Source: a virus. Taken from it: a DNA stretch of 51,248 bases. How positions within the stretch are numbered: position 1 is the stretch's first letter; each line of letters opens with the position of its first letter. Made by a program: the position numbers and the translations under genes. The stretch covers positions 1 to 51,248 of IMG/VR virus record IMGVR_UViG_3300042517_000782, one strand, 5' to 3'. The notes beneath the pieces are model-generated. The model was not told the DNA's origin, made no database searches, and saw nothing but the letters and a program-made list of their open reading frames with translations. Positions 39,658-49,400 of the stretch are shown piece by piece.

Positions 39658-42600
39658 ATGGCAAAGTATTTAAGCAGAAGAGTTGTAAGAACACCTCAAT
39701 CAAGATTAACTCCTGATAGATATCAGTTTCTGGGGTTAAATCAAGCTGAGCCTAATTTGGGTGATCCTCCTGGAGATGAACTTCCAATCGGTCCTCAATA
39801 TATGCTGGTATCCGTTGATGGATATCCAGGAGAAAGATATTGGGTCACTATTCCGCCAGGACAAATTGAACTCGGAATTACAGTTCGTGATGAAGGTGAA
39901 ATTATTGGTGGACTTGCTGGAATTGGATCTATTACTCAGTTAAACTTTGTTGGTCGTGGGGTCAGTGTAACTGGAGTTGTAGAACCTGGAATTGGAATTG
40001 CGACAATATATGTTGGAGATACTTCCCTTTATATTAATGAACCAACAGATTCTTCCCCAAGATATATTGGATTTACAAGTATAACTGCTACTGGAATCAC
40101 AACAATTCTGGATATTTCTTCAGAAAACTTGGTATTTATTCCAAGTACAGGAAATCTTGGTATAGGATCTACTCAACCACAATATAATTTAGATATTGGA
40201 TATGGAACTACCCTGAAAATTGGAGGGGATTTAGTAGATAGTTATGGAAACTTAGGACCTATATCTCAAGATAGATACTTAAAATCATTAGGCCCTGGAT
40301 TAGGTGTAACTTGGTCTACTGCTCTAGGAGAAACAGGTCTCCAAGGACTTCAGGGAATTCAAGGAAGACAAGGTGTTCAAGGAACTACAGGTTCGCAAGG
40401 TATCCAAGGAATTCAGGGAGTTCAAGGAAGACAAGGAATTCAAGGTCAATTAGGAAATCAAGGCACTCAAGGTACTCAAGGTACTCAAGGCACTCAAGGA
40501 ATTCAAGGTCAATTAGGAAATCAAGGTATCCAAGGAATTCAAGGTATCCAAGGAATTCAAGGTACTCAAGGAATTCAAGGAATTCAAGGTACTCAAGGTA
40601 CTCAAGGTACTCAAGGCACCGAAGGTTCTCAAGGAACTCAAGGAATTCAAGGTCAATTAGGAAATCAAGGAATTCAAGGAATTCAAGGTGCTCAAGGCAC
40701 CGAAGGTTCTCAAGGAATTCAAGGAGTTCAAGGAGTTCAAGGAACTCAAGGAAGGCAAGGAGTTCAAGGCACCCAAGGTACTCAAGGATTATCTGGAGAG
40801 ATTGGTTCTGAAGGACCTCAAGGTACTCAAGGTACTCAAGGCACTCAAGGAAGACAAGGAATTCAAGGAACTACAGGTTCCCAAGGTATCCAAGGAATTC
40901 AAGGAATTCAAGGAACTCAAGGTACTCAAGGAACTATAGGATCAACTGGAGATGCTGGATCTCAAGGAACTCAAGGAATTCAAGGTCAGTTAGGAAATCA
41001 AGGAACTCAAGGAACTCAAGGAACTCAAGGAACTACAGGTTCTCAAGGAAGACAAGGAATTCAAGGAATTCAAGGAATTGATGGTCCAGTAGGAGCTATA
41101 GGATCACAAGGTATTCAGGGAACGCAAGGAACTCAAGGAACTCAGGGAGTTCAAGGTGCAGTTGGATTCAGTGGAACTCAAGGTACTCAAGGTATTCAAG
41201 GCAGTCAAGGTAGACAGGGAATTCAAGGACAAACTGGTTCAGGAAATCAAGGTATCCAAGGAATTCAAGGTACTCAAGGAATACAAGGAATACAAGGAAT
41301 ACAAGGTATTCAAGGAATTCAGGGAACTAAAGGTGATGATGGCACTTCAATTAATATTGTAGGAACATTAGCATTAACTCCTGGAAGTGAAATTACTGAG
41401 TTAAATGCTGCATTCCCCTCTGCAAGTCTTGGTGATAGTGTAATTGATAGTAATACTGGAAATTTATGGGTATCCGATGGAAGTAGTGGGTGGACTAATG
41501 CAGGAAATATTCGTGGTCCACAAGGCATCCAAGGTATTCAAGGAATTCAAGGTCCTCAAGGAATTCAGGGAACTCAAGGAAGACAAGGAGTTCAAGGACA
41601 ATCTGGATCTGGTTCTCAAGGAATTCAAGGTATTCAGGGTAGACAGGGAATTCAGGGGGTTCAGGGACAATCTGGTTCTGGTTCTCAAGGAATTCAAGGT
41701 ACTCAAGGAATTCAAGGTGCTCAAGGAATTCAAGGATCAGATGGTTTTAGAGGTATTCAAGGTACTCAAGGCACTCAAGGTACTCAGGGAACTCAAGGAA
41801 GACAAGGAGTTCAAGGTCAATCTGGAACTGGAAACCAAGGAATTCAAGGAATTCAAGGTTCTGAAGGAACTCAAGGAAGACAAGGAGTTCAAGGACAGTC
41901 TGGAACTGGAAACCAAGGCATTCAAGGCCCACAAGGAACTCAAGGAAGACAAGGAGTTCAAGGACAATCTGGATCTGGTTCTCAAGGTATTCAGGGTACA
42001 GCTGGAACTAGTCAAGGTATCCAGGGCATCCAAGGAATCCAAGGTAGGGCAGGTCAAGATAGTGATGTTGCAGGACCTCAAGGAATTCAGGGATTCCGTG
42101 GAAATCAGGGAATTCAAGGATTAACTGGAACTGGAGCTTTAGGACCTCAAGGAGTTCAGGGATCCCGTGGAAATCAAGGTATTCAAGGATTAACTGGAAC
42201 TGGAGATTTAGGACCTCAAGGAGTTCAGGGATCCCGTGGAAATCAGGGTATTCAAGGACAATCTGGAACTGGAAACCAAGGAATTCAAGGCATTCAGGGT
42301 AGACAGGGAATTCAGGGGTTCTTCGGGACACAAGGTATTCAAGGTATAAGCAATCAAGGTGTTCAAGGATTTAAAGGTGATCAAGGCAATCAAGGAATTC
42401 AAGGCATTCAAGGTAGACAAGGTATTCAAGGACCAAGAGGACAAGATGCAGATCCAACAACAACTGTAAATACTGCCAAAGAACTTTATGATACTTTCGG
42501 ATCTGATTATATAAGAGTTCGAGGTGGAGAAACTGCACCTGAGTCCGCATATCTGGAGATTTTGACTGGGGATAATGGAACTGAACCAATTTATGTAAGA

Positions 42601-43617
42601 CAATATATTGGACAAACAAAAGCTCATGAGTTAATTTTGCTTGATGAATCTCAATTTACATATATTCCAAAAGCACTCGGAGTTAATGTAGGTAGTATAG
42701 ACACTTCATATAAATTGCACGTAGGTGGGAAAGGATTATTTACTAATGATTTAACAACAAATGCTAGGTTAATTTCACTTACAACTACTCAAGCTCCTTT
42801 AGCAGTCTCTTCGAATATACTAGTTTCTAATCTGAACGTAGACCTAGTGGACGGATTTAATGCTACCAATGCATCTCCTTGGTTCAATAGAATTCCTGTG
42901 GTCGGAGGTCAAGGATCTTTAAATATAGGTAGAAGAATCGAATTCCATACTGTAACTGATGCGAGTACTACATTTACAATCGACAATCCTTCTAATAATG
43001 TATTGACTTTTAGTGGATCCATAACTGCCACTGGATTAACTGGAAGTTTGGCAAATGGAGTAACTGCCGGAAATGGATTAACCGGAGGAACATTTAATAA
43101 CAGTGGCAACGTTACATTTGCAGTTGGAACTCCAAGTAATATCACAAGTACTTCTACTAACTCGGTCACTTCTACGAGTCATACTCACTTATTAGCAGAC
43201 GGAGCAGTCACAACTAACAAAATAGAAAACGATGCAGTCACGACTGCGAAAATATCAAATGGTAGTATAACTGCTCCTAAACTTAGTGGTGGTCAAACCA
43301 ATGCTGCGTGCCCGATTTATGGAATAAGAGCTTGGGCTTATATTACAAGTGGAACTACCACCCCTGTCCGTACTGGTTCCGGAAATATAGCAAGTGTCTC
43401 TAGAAATGGTAATGGAGATTATACAGTCACATTTTCCGCTTCTACACCACTTCCTAATAGTAATTATGCGGTGGTTGGTACTTGTGGAAGTGATGGAGAT
43501 CATATAGTCACAGATATAACTGATAAATCCACTACTGGGTTTAGATTCCGCACTCGGGATGTATTTAATAATGCATATCAAAATACTAGCCAAATCCATA
43601 TAATGGTGATTGGTTAA
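39658..43617 (+). CDS. Collagen-like tail fibre protein (1319 aa)
   Basis: N-terminal 1-220 is a fibre base with LGIGSTQPQYNLDI and SYGNLGPISQDRYLKSLG. Residues about 224-563 and 619-930 are collagen-like Gly-X-Gln triplets (mainly GIQ, GTQ, GVQ, GRQ), interrupted by a non-collagen knob (residues 564-618, GDDGTSINIVGTLALTPGSE). After a DTSYKLHVGG segment, the C-terminal 190 residues (GNGLTGGTFNNS..., GGQTNAACPIYGIRAWAYI) match the tip module of the 1741-residue protein. The fibre probably forms a trimeric stalk. A late box and the shared leader precede it. Confidence 0.88.
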   Translation: MAKYLSRRVVRTPQSRLTPDRYQFLGLNQAEPNLGDPPGDELPIGPQYMLVSVDGYPGERYWVTIPPGQIELGITVRDEGEIIGGLAGIGSITQLNFVGRGVSVTGVVEPGIGIATIYVGDTSLYINEPTDSSPRYIGFTSITATGITTILDISSENLVFIPSTGNLGIGSTQPQYNLDIGYGTTLKIGGDLVDSYGNLGPISQDRYLKSLGPGLGVTWSTALGETGLQGLQGIQGRQGVQGTTGSQGIQGIQGVQGRQGIQGQLGNQGTQGTQGTQGTQGIQGQLGNQGIQGIQGIQGIQGTQGIQGIQGTQGTQGTQGTEGSQGTQGIQGQLGNQGIQGIQGAQGTEGSQGIQGVQGVQGTQGRQGVQGTQGTQGLSGEIGSEGPQGTQGTQGTQGRQGIQGTTGSQGIQGIQGIQGTQGTQGTIGSTGDAGSQGTQGIQGQLGNQGTQGTQGTQGTTGSQGRQGIQGIQGIDGPVGAIGSQGIQGTQGTQGTQGVQGAVGFSGTQGTQGIQGSQGRQGIQGQTGSGNQGIQGIQGTQGIQGIQGIQGIQGIQGTKGDDGTSINIVGTLALTPGSEITELNAAFPSASLGDSVIDSNTGNLWVSDGSSGWTNAGNIRGPQGIQGIQGIQGPQGIQGTQGRQGVQGQSGSGSQGIQGIQGRQGIQGVQGQSGSGSQGIQGTQGIQGAQGIQGSDGFRGIQGTQGTQGTQGTQGRQGVQGQSGTGNQGIQGIQGSEGTQGRQGVQGQSGTGNQGIQGPQGTQGRQGVQGQSGSGSQGIQGTAGTSQGIQGIQGIQGRAGQDSDVAGPQGIQGFRGNQGIQGLTGTGALGPQGVQGSRGNQGIQGLTGTGDLGPQGVQGSRGNQGIQGQSGTGNQGIQGIQGRQGIQGFFGTQGIQGISNQGVQGFKGDQGNQGIQGIQGRQGIQGPRGQDADPTTTVNTAKELYDTFGSDYIRVRGGETAPESAYLEILTGDNGTEPIYVRQYIGQTKAHELILLDESQFTYIPKALGVNVGSIDTSYKLHVGGKGLFTNDLTTNARLISLTTTQAPLAVSSNILVSNLNVDLVDGFNATNASPWFNRIPVVGGQGSLNIGRRIEFHTVTDASTTFTIDNPSNNVLTFSGSITATGLTGSLANGVTAGNGLTGGTFNNSGNVTFAVGTPSNITSTSTNSVTSTSHTHLLADGAVTTNKIENDAVTTAKISNGSITAPKLSGGQTNAACPIYGIRAWAYITSGTTTPVRTGSGNIASVSRNGNGDYTVTFSASTPLPNSNYAVVGTCGSDGDHIVTDITDKSTTGFRFRTRDVFNNAYQNTSQIHIMVIG
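40326..42447 (+). repeat. Collagen-like Gly-X-Gln repeat-coding region
   Basis: The DNA is a 9-nt-based repeat (GGAATTCAA, GGTACTCAA, GGTATCCAA and variants encoding GIQ/GTQ). The block breaks between about 41347 and 41511. Its repetitiveness explains the many long opposite-strand and shifted open frames here, which are not genes. Confidence 0.92.
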
Positions 43618-43625
43618 TATAAATA
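43618..43625 (+). promoter_or_regulatory. Putative late promoter TATAAATA
   Basis: The exact T4 late -10 string lies just after the collagen-like gene and only 13 nt before the ATG at 43639, which would leave a very short leader. Confidence 0.5.
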
Positions 43626-43638
43626 CCTAAAAACCCAA

Positions 43639-43965
43639 ATGGCAGTACCAGTAGTAAATCTAACAATAGACCAGGGAACTAGATTTTCTACTTCCCTGAA
43701 AATCAAACTAGATGGTGGTGCATTGAATCTTTCTGGATATACATTTTCATCTAAACTAAAGAAGCATTACGGGGCAACAACATCATATCCATTTACAGTT
43801 TCTATTGCTTCTACAACAACTGGAACTATTACAATAGGAATGGCAAGTACAATTACTGATGCCATTCCTCCAGGTAGATATGTTTATGATGTTTTATCTA
43901 CTAATAGTGGGATCACCAATAAGGTAGTAGAAGGTACAGTAATAGTAAAAGGAACTGCAACCTAA
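43639..43965 (+). CDS. Small beta-rich structural protein (108 aa)
   Basis: The protein starts MAVPVVNLTIDQGTRFSTSLKIKLDGGALNLSGYTF and looks like an immunoglobulin-like or BppU-type beta-sandwich (PFTVSIAS, GTITIGMASTITDAIPPGRYVYDVL). Such small proteins often form fibre attachment or decoration units. Its stop overlaps the next start by one base, so the two are coupled. The family assignment is tentative. Confidence 0.7.
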   Translation: MAVPVVNLTIDQGTRFSTSLKIKLDGGALNLSGYTFSSKLKKHYGATTSYPFTVSIASTTTGTITIGMASTITDAIPPGRYVYDVLSTNSGITNKVVEGTVIVKGTAT

Positions 43966-44291
43966 TGGATATAGAAGTAGAATTAGTCTCATCTCAATAT
44001 ACCATAGAATTCACAACTCCTTCTATTCAAGAAGTACAACCAACCACAACAGAAATTATGAGAATTCAGGATCTAGTAGATTTTGATGATTCAAATACCA
44101 ATGACAAATATGTAATGGTATATGATTCTTCTCAGCAAAAATTTAAAATGGTTAATCCTGATGAGGTTTTAAATTATGCAGCAGGAGAAGAGACCATACA
44201 ACCTGGATTAGTTGGGTATGCTTCTACATTCTTAGAAAGATTGGATGTTGATTTGGATGATAAGATTGATTTGGATGCAGGTACTTTTTAA
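43965..44291 (+). CDS. Small virion-region protein with DAGTF end (108 aa)
   Basis: An acidic protein (MDIEVELVSSQYTIEFTTPSIQEVQ, IQDLVDFDDSNTNDKYVMVYDSSQQKFKM) ending KIDLDAGTF. The C-terminal DAGTF recurs as the last residues of the 638-residue fibre protein, perhaps an interaction tail. It overlaps the preceding gene by one base. Probably a structural accessory of the fibre set. Confidence 0.65.
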   Translation: MDIEVELVSSQYTIEFTTPSIQEVQPTTTEIMRIQDLVDFDDSNTNDKYVMVYDSSQQKFKMVNPDEVLNYAAGEETIQPGLVGYASTFLERLDVDLDDKIDLDAGTF

Positions 44292-44297
44292 TAAATA
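44290..44297 (+). promoter_or_regulatory. Putative late promoter AATAAATA
   Basis: The box overlaps the stop codon of the preceding gene and lies 20 nt before the ATG at 44318. Confidence 0.55.
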
Positions 44298-44317
44298 GTA
44301 AAAAGTAACAGAAAATC

Positions 44318-46234
44318 ATGCCAGCACCAGTCTTACAGGTAAAAAGAGGTGCTTTATCAAATCTGCCAGGTCTTAAAGCAGGTGAACCAGCCTTTACAAC
44401 AGATTCATTTGATTTTTATGTAGGCATTGATAGTACAACAAATAATAATAAGTTTGTTGGTTCTCATAGATATTGGAAAAAAGAGACTGCTTCCAGTGGA
44501 AGTGGTGTTAATCTTGTAGAATCAACAAGTGGTTCAGATTTTATTACTCTTGCAGCACCAGCATCAGTAGGTGCAGCAATAACTTATACATTCCCAGGAA
44601 CTATCACAAATGGTTACTTCCTGAAAACTAATTCAACTGGTGAGTTATCTTGGGATGCTGTAGTGAGTGATTTTAATATTGCAGCAGATTCTGGTTCTCC
44701 AGATACAGTAAGCACTGGTTCAACAATTACCTTTACTGGCGGAACTAATGTAAACACTGCAGTAACTGACAACACAATTACTATTAATTTAGATAATGAT
44801 ATTTCAGTTACCAATTTAAATGTTTCTGGGGTTTCTACTTTTGTTGGAGTAGCAACATTTACCACAAGTAATGTTTATATTGATAATCAACTTTATGTTG
44901 GTGGACTTGAGATTACTGGTGGTGGTGCTTCTATTGGAGAGGATATCACAGCAAGACATTTAAGTCTATCTGGTATTGCAACAGTAACTGGACTAATTGA
45001 TGCTAATGGTGGATTAGATGTAACAGGACACACTGAATTAGATAATTTAAATGTTTCCGGAATTACTACATTTTCAGATACCACAGATTCCACTAGCAAA
45101 GATAGTGGTGCAATAATTATTGAAGGTGGTGTGGGAATTGAGAAAGCAGTTCATGTTGGTGGAGATTTACATGTTAATGGAAATGTAACTATTGGAGGAA
45201 CCACAGTTACATTAAAAGGTGAAGATGTTTATATTCAAAACAAAGACATTATTCTTGGATTTACAACTGCAATATCCCCAAATGAGGACACTGCAAATCA
45301 TGCAGGTGTAGCAATTGCATCTACTGTAGGAAGTCCACTAGCTTCATTTGCTGCTTCTGGAATTAACACACTTCCAGATACTTACAAGCAGTTGATGTGG
45401 TTCCAAACTGGAACTCTTGGGTTTTCTACTGATGCATTTGCATTTAACTATGGATTAGCAATTGGAACCACAACAATGGCGAATGGAGTTCGTCTTGCTG
45501 TTGGTTCTGGTATCACAATGTCTGATACCTCAATTAGTGCTACTAATTTCTATGGTACTCTTACTGGACCAGTTATTGGTACTGCAACAACTGCAACCAG
45601 AGCAATAACTGTTGATACAACTGGAATTGCAACTAATCAAGATTATAACTTAACCTTTACTGATGGATCTGGCACTGGTAAGACTGTAGGTGTTGATGCA
45701 GAACTTCTGTATAATCCTAACACAAATACATTATCTGCCCCCAATATCAAGACTGGTGCAGTAAAGGCAGCAGATGGAACAACCTCCATCACAATTAGCA
45801 ATACTACAGGAAATGTTGGAATTGCAAGCAATTTAACTGTAAGTGGAGATCTATTTGTTCTTGGAACAGCAACAGAAGTCAATACAGATACATTAAAAGT
45901 TCAAGACCCTCTGATTGATCTTGGATTGGTTGATAATGGTTCAGGACAATTAGTTCCACCAACATCAGATCTCAATCTTGATATTGGTGTCCTGTTAAAC
46001 TGGTATAGTGGCTCTGCTAAGAAAGCAGCAGTTTATTGGGATGATAGTGCAGGAAGAATTGGAATTGCATCTGATGTTTCCGAAACAAATAATGTTCTTA
46101 CAGCAAGTGCTTATGCTGCTGTTGAAATTGGAGCACTTTGGGTAACTGATTGTGCTGGAACTTCACAAGTTATTTCTTGTACTGGCGCAGAAAGATTTCT
46201 TGAAAATATTACAGTGGATGCTGGAACCTTCTGA
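44318..46234 (+). CDS. Tail fibre-like protein with Mtd-type N-terminus (638 aa)
   Basis: The N-terminus VLQVKRGALSNLPGLKAGEPAFTTD resembles the start of Mtd-like fibre proteins. The middle has repeats of the type VSGVSTFVGVATF, LSGIATVTGLIDANGG, VSGITTFSDTTD and YIQNKDIILGFTTA, and the end is LENITVDAGTF. A tail-fibre or adhesin role is likely. Gene is preceded by a late box and followed, with a one-base overlap, by a 62-residue coiled-coil ORF. Confidence 0.78.
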   Translation: MPAPVLQVKRGALSNLPGLKAGEPAFTTDSFDFYVGIDSTTNNNKFVGSHRYWKKETASSGSGVNLVESTSGSDFITLAAPASVGAAITYTFPGTITNGYFLKTNSTGELSWDAVVSDFNIAADSGSPDTVSTGSTITFTGGTNVNTAVTDNTITINLDNDISVTNLNVSGVSTFVGVATFTTSNVYIDNQLYVGGLEITGGGASIGEDITARHLSLSGIATVTGLIDANGGLDVTGHTELDNLNVSGITTFSDTTDSTSKDSGAIIIEGGVGIEKAVHVGGDLHVNGNVTIGGTTVTLKGEDVYIQNKDIILGFTTAISPNEDTANHAGVAIASTVGSPLASFAASGINTLPDTYKQLMWFQTGTLGFSTDAFAFNYGLAIGTTTMANGVRLAVGSGITMSDTSISATNFYGTLTGPVIGTATTATRAITVDTTGIATNQDYNLTFTDGSGTGKTVGVDAELLYNPNTNTLSAPNIKTGAVKAADGTTSITISNTTGNVGIASNLTVSGDLFVLGTATEVNTDTLKVQDPLIDLGLVDNGSGQLVPPTSDLNLDIGVLLNWYSGSAKKAAVYWDDSAGRIGIASDVSETNNVLTASAYAAVEIGALWVTDCAGTSQVISCTGAERFLENITVDAGTF

Positions 46235-46422
46235 TGAATGACATAGATTATCAATCAATATTAGCAGCATATCAGAAAAAGGTATCTGAACTGATAAATC
46301 AAGTGATTATCTATGAAGCAAAAATTAATTCTTTGTCATCTACCAATGGTGAATTAATTTCCAAAGTACAGAAGTTGGAAAATCAAAAAACTACTAGAAA
46401 AAAACCTGAGGATTTTGCATAA
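46234..46422 (+). CDS. Coiled-coil mini-protein (62 aa) after the 638-aa fibre
   Basis: A helical protein with heptad-like patterns (YQSILAAYQKKVSELINQVIIYEAKINSL, ELISKVQKLENQ). Overlap by one base with the fibre gene suggests coupling. A second coiled-coil mini-protein follows the 1177-residue fibre. Position and shape suggest fibre assembly chaperones, by analogy with T4 gp57A/gp38, but this is inferred. Confidence 0.65.
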   Translation: MNDIDYQSILAAYQKKVSELINQVIIYEAKINSLSSTNGELISKVQKLENQKTTRKKPEDFA

Positions 46423-46431
46423 GATAATACT

Positions 46432-46439
46432 TATAAATA
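46432..46439 (+). promoter_or_regulatory. Putative late promoter TATAAATA
   Basis: The box lies in the 67-nt gap before the 1177-residue fibre gene (ATG 46490), 3 nt ahead of an 18-nt palindrome that would start the transcript. Confidence 0.65.
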
Positions 46440-46442
46440 AGA

Positions 46443-46460
46443 TGTTGGTATATACCAACA
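46443..46460. repeat. 18-nt palindrome after the late promoter
   Basis: TGTTGGTATATACCAACA is a perfect palindrome located just downstream of the TATAAATA box, where the leader would begin. In DNA it could be a binding site; in RNA a 5' hairpin that protects the transcript. No T-run follows directly. Confidence 0.75.
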
Positions 46461-46489
46461 CCTAAGGTTTTTACCAGACATGAGGTTGA

Positions 46490-49400
46490 ATGGCTGATCC
46501 AAAACTTAAGTTCAAAAGATCTTCTGTACCAGGCAAAATTCCCAATGAGACGCAGGTTCCTCTTGGTGAAATAGCTATCAATACTTATGATGGCAAAGTC
46601 TTTGCTTCAAAAAATGTTGGTGTAGGTACAACAGTTTTTGTAGTGAACCCTTGGTCGGTTGGAACTGGAACCGATAGTTATGATACTTATTTTACTAATG
46701 GAAACGTTGGAATAGGAACAACAGATCCAACCACAAAACTTACAGTTCAAGGTGATGTAAGGATCACTGGTGGAATTTACGATTCCAATAATAATATTGG
46801 ATCTAATGGGAGCGTTTTAACTTCTACAGGTGCTGGAGTTTCTTGGATTTCTGGTTCTTCAGGTGTTCAAGGACTGCAGGGTATTCAAGGAATTCAAGGT
46901 CCACAGGGAATTCAGGGAAGACAGGGAATTCAAGGAACTACAGGAACTACAGGAACTACAGGTTCTCAAGGAGTTCAGGGTATTACTGGAGATCAGGGAT
47001 CCCAAGGAATTCAAGGAACTACAGGAACTACAGGAACTACAGGTTCTCAAGGAGTTCAGGGAAGACAGGGAATTCAAGGAACTACAGGATCTACAGGAAC
47101 TACAGGTTCTCAAGGAGTTCAAGGAACTACAGGTACAGGTACTCAAGGAATTCAAGGAACTACAGGATCTACAGGAACTACAGGATCTACAGGATCTACA
47201 GGTTCCCAAGGAATTCAAGGAACTACAGGTACAGGTACTCAAGGAATTCAAGGAACTACAGGAACTACAGGAACTACAGGAACTACAGGTTCCCAAGGAA
47301 TTCAAGGAATTACAGGTACTCAAGGAACTACAGGTACTCAAGGTATCCAGGGAAGACAAGGAATTCAAGGTCCTGGTGGTTTAACAACAACTAATGCTGA
47401 TACTCTTGATAGTCTTGATAGTTCTCAGTTCTTAAGAACTGATGCTGCTGATACTGCTTCCGGTTTTCTAACATTGAGTGGTGGCGCAAATGTAAGTAGA
47501 CCCACAAGTTCTTGGACTACCTTATATTATGGTATTGTTGATTTGGGAGCTTTTTATACCTCAGGAAGTTTTCGAACTACACTTGTTTCTAATGGATATA
47601 GAAATTCTAGTAACCAGTGGACTTCACTATCTGCTGGTGGAAATACTGGAGCCTCTCAGATAGATTTATCCCCAGATGGAAATATTTACTTCTATGGAGA
47701 TTCATCTAAATCTAACGGATCTTCGTCCAATCCAACTTTGAGGATGACTTTAAGTCCAACTGGAACCCTAACCTTAGGATCCTGCTCTGCAAATACTTTA
47801 ATCTCAACAGTAGCAACAGGAACAGCACCATTAACTGTTTCTTCCACTACTGTAGTAACTAACTTAAATGCTGATTTACTTGACGGACTTCATGGATCAA
47901 GTTTTTTAAGATCTGACAACTCCAACGATACAGCCACTGGATCTATTAGAACTTCAGGAGGAGTAATTGAAGCAGGAAGAACCTCAGGAAGCATTGCATT
48001 ATCGGCCAATGATGGTTATGGTAATGCTAATGTAGCATTTAATCATTATGCTGGAGTTCCTGATACAACGGGTTCCTCTGGAAGAATTGTATGCGATGTC
48101 GATAGTTCTACTGCAAGATTTTCATTTGGATTAAAAAATAGTACTACTTCAGGTGCGGCAGTAGGATTGACTGAAGTTATGAGTATGAGTGAAAGTGGAG
48201 TATCTATTCCAGGGACATTAAGTGTAACTGGAACATTGTCCGGTGCATTATCTGGCAATGCTTCCACAGCGACTACCTTGCAAACCACAAGAACTATTTG
48301 GGGACAAAGTTTCAATGGAAGTGGCAATGTAACTGGAGCATTGTCCGGCGCCACAACGATATCGGCATCATCTGACATCAGCCTCGGAGGTGAATTAAAC
48401 TTCACAACCGCCGGAGCAAAGTATGTTGACTTTTATACAGACAATGACGCAGGAACTCTTTCGGCGGTTGCTTTTAGGCTTGTTAATAATGCTTCGAATT
48501 CGTTTCACAATGGAATAGTAATGCAGAGGGGTGGGGCTGTTAGTTTATACCATAACAATTCTCTAAAGCTGGCTACAAGTGCGTCTGGGACTGACGTTAC
48601 AGGAACCCTTACTGCTGCTACATTCTCCGGGGCACTGCTCGCCGCATCCGGATCAATCACAACTCCTGGAGTCGCATCATCTGGTGACACCAACACCGGC
48701 CTGTGGTGGGAGTCGGCAGACAAGCTCACGGTGGTCGCTGGTGGTGCGCGGGCTGCTTACTTCAACGCAACTGAGCAGATCAACTACGGCGCTATTTACA
48801 TCACCACAGCAGATGATGTTGCAGCTGATGCAACAACGACGACCAGGGATTCGGGGGCACTCTATTTCAGGGGCAAGTACTGGAACGGCAGTACATCTGC
48901 AAACGCAGACTGGCGTATTTACAACGACATGGATGGCACGGGGCCAAATGGTGTACTGAGATTTACTTGGCTGGGAACGTCAAAGGTAGCCTTCGACGAA
49001 ACTGGTTTAGTCTCCGCCACCACCTTCTCCGGCAGTGGTGCATCGCTTACTTCTCTGAACGCCAGCAACATCAGCTCCGGCACCATTGGAGATGCCTATC
49101 TCCCGGCCACTATCAGTTCCGACATTACCGGCAATGCTGCCACATCCACATCGACTACAACGCCCACCTTCGTAGGTGATGCAGTCACCAGGGATGATAT
49201 CACCACTAGGATCGATACCGGGTTCTACGAAACGAGCACCGGCACAACTGCCGAAGGTTGGCCAACCAATAGTGGCGGATATCACCACCTAATATCGGCG
49301 ACGCACAGCAACAATTCCAACTATTTCGCTCTACAAATTGCGTCGAGATTTGACACGCAAGAATTGTATTTCCGCAACACTAGTGGAAGCGGTACGCAGG

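Noticed and set aside
40311-42331. Several Ser/Arg-rich or Leu/Glu-rich open frames on both strands in the collagen-like region
   Set aside because: They are frame-shifted or antisense readings of the 9-nt Gly-X-Gln repeat and lack start signals.
46830-47394. Lys/Glu-rich and Asn/Tyr/Arg-rich open frames over the Gly-Thr-Thr repeats
   Set aside because: They are shadow frames of the collagen-like part of the 1177-residue fibre.
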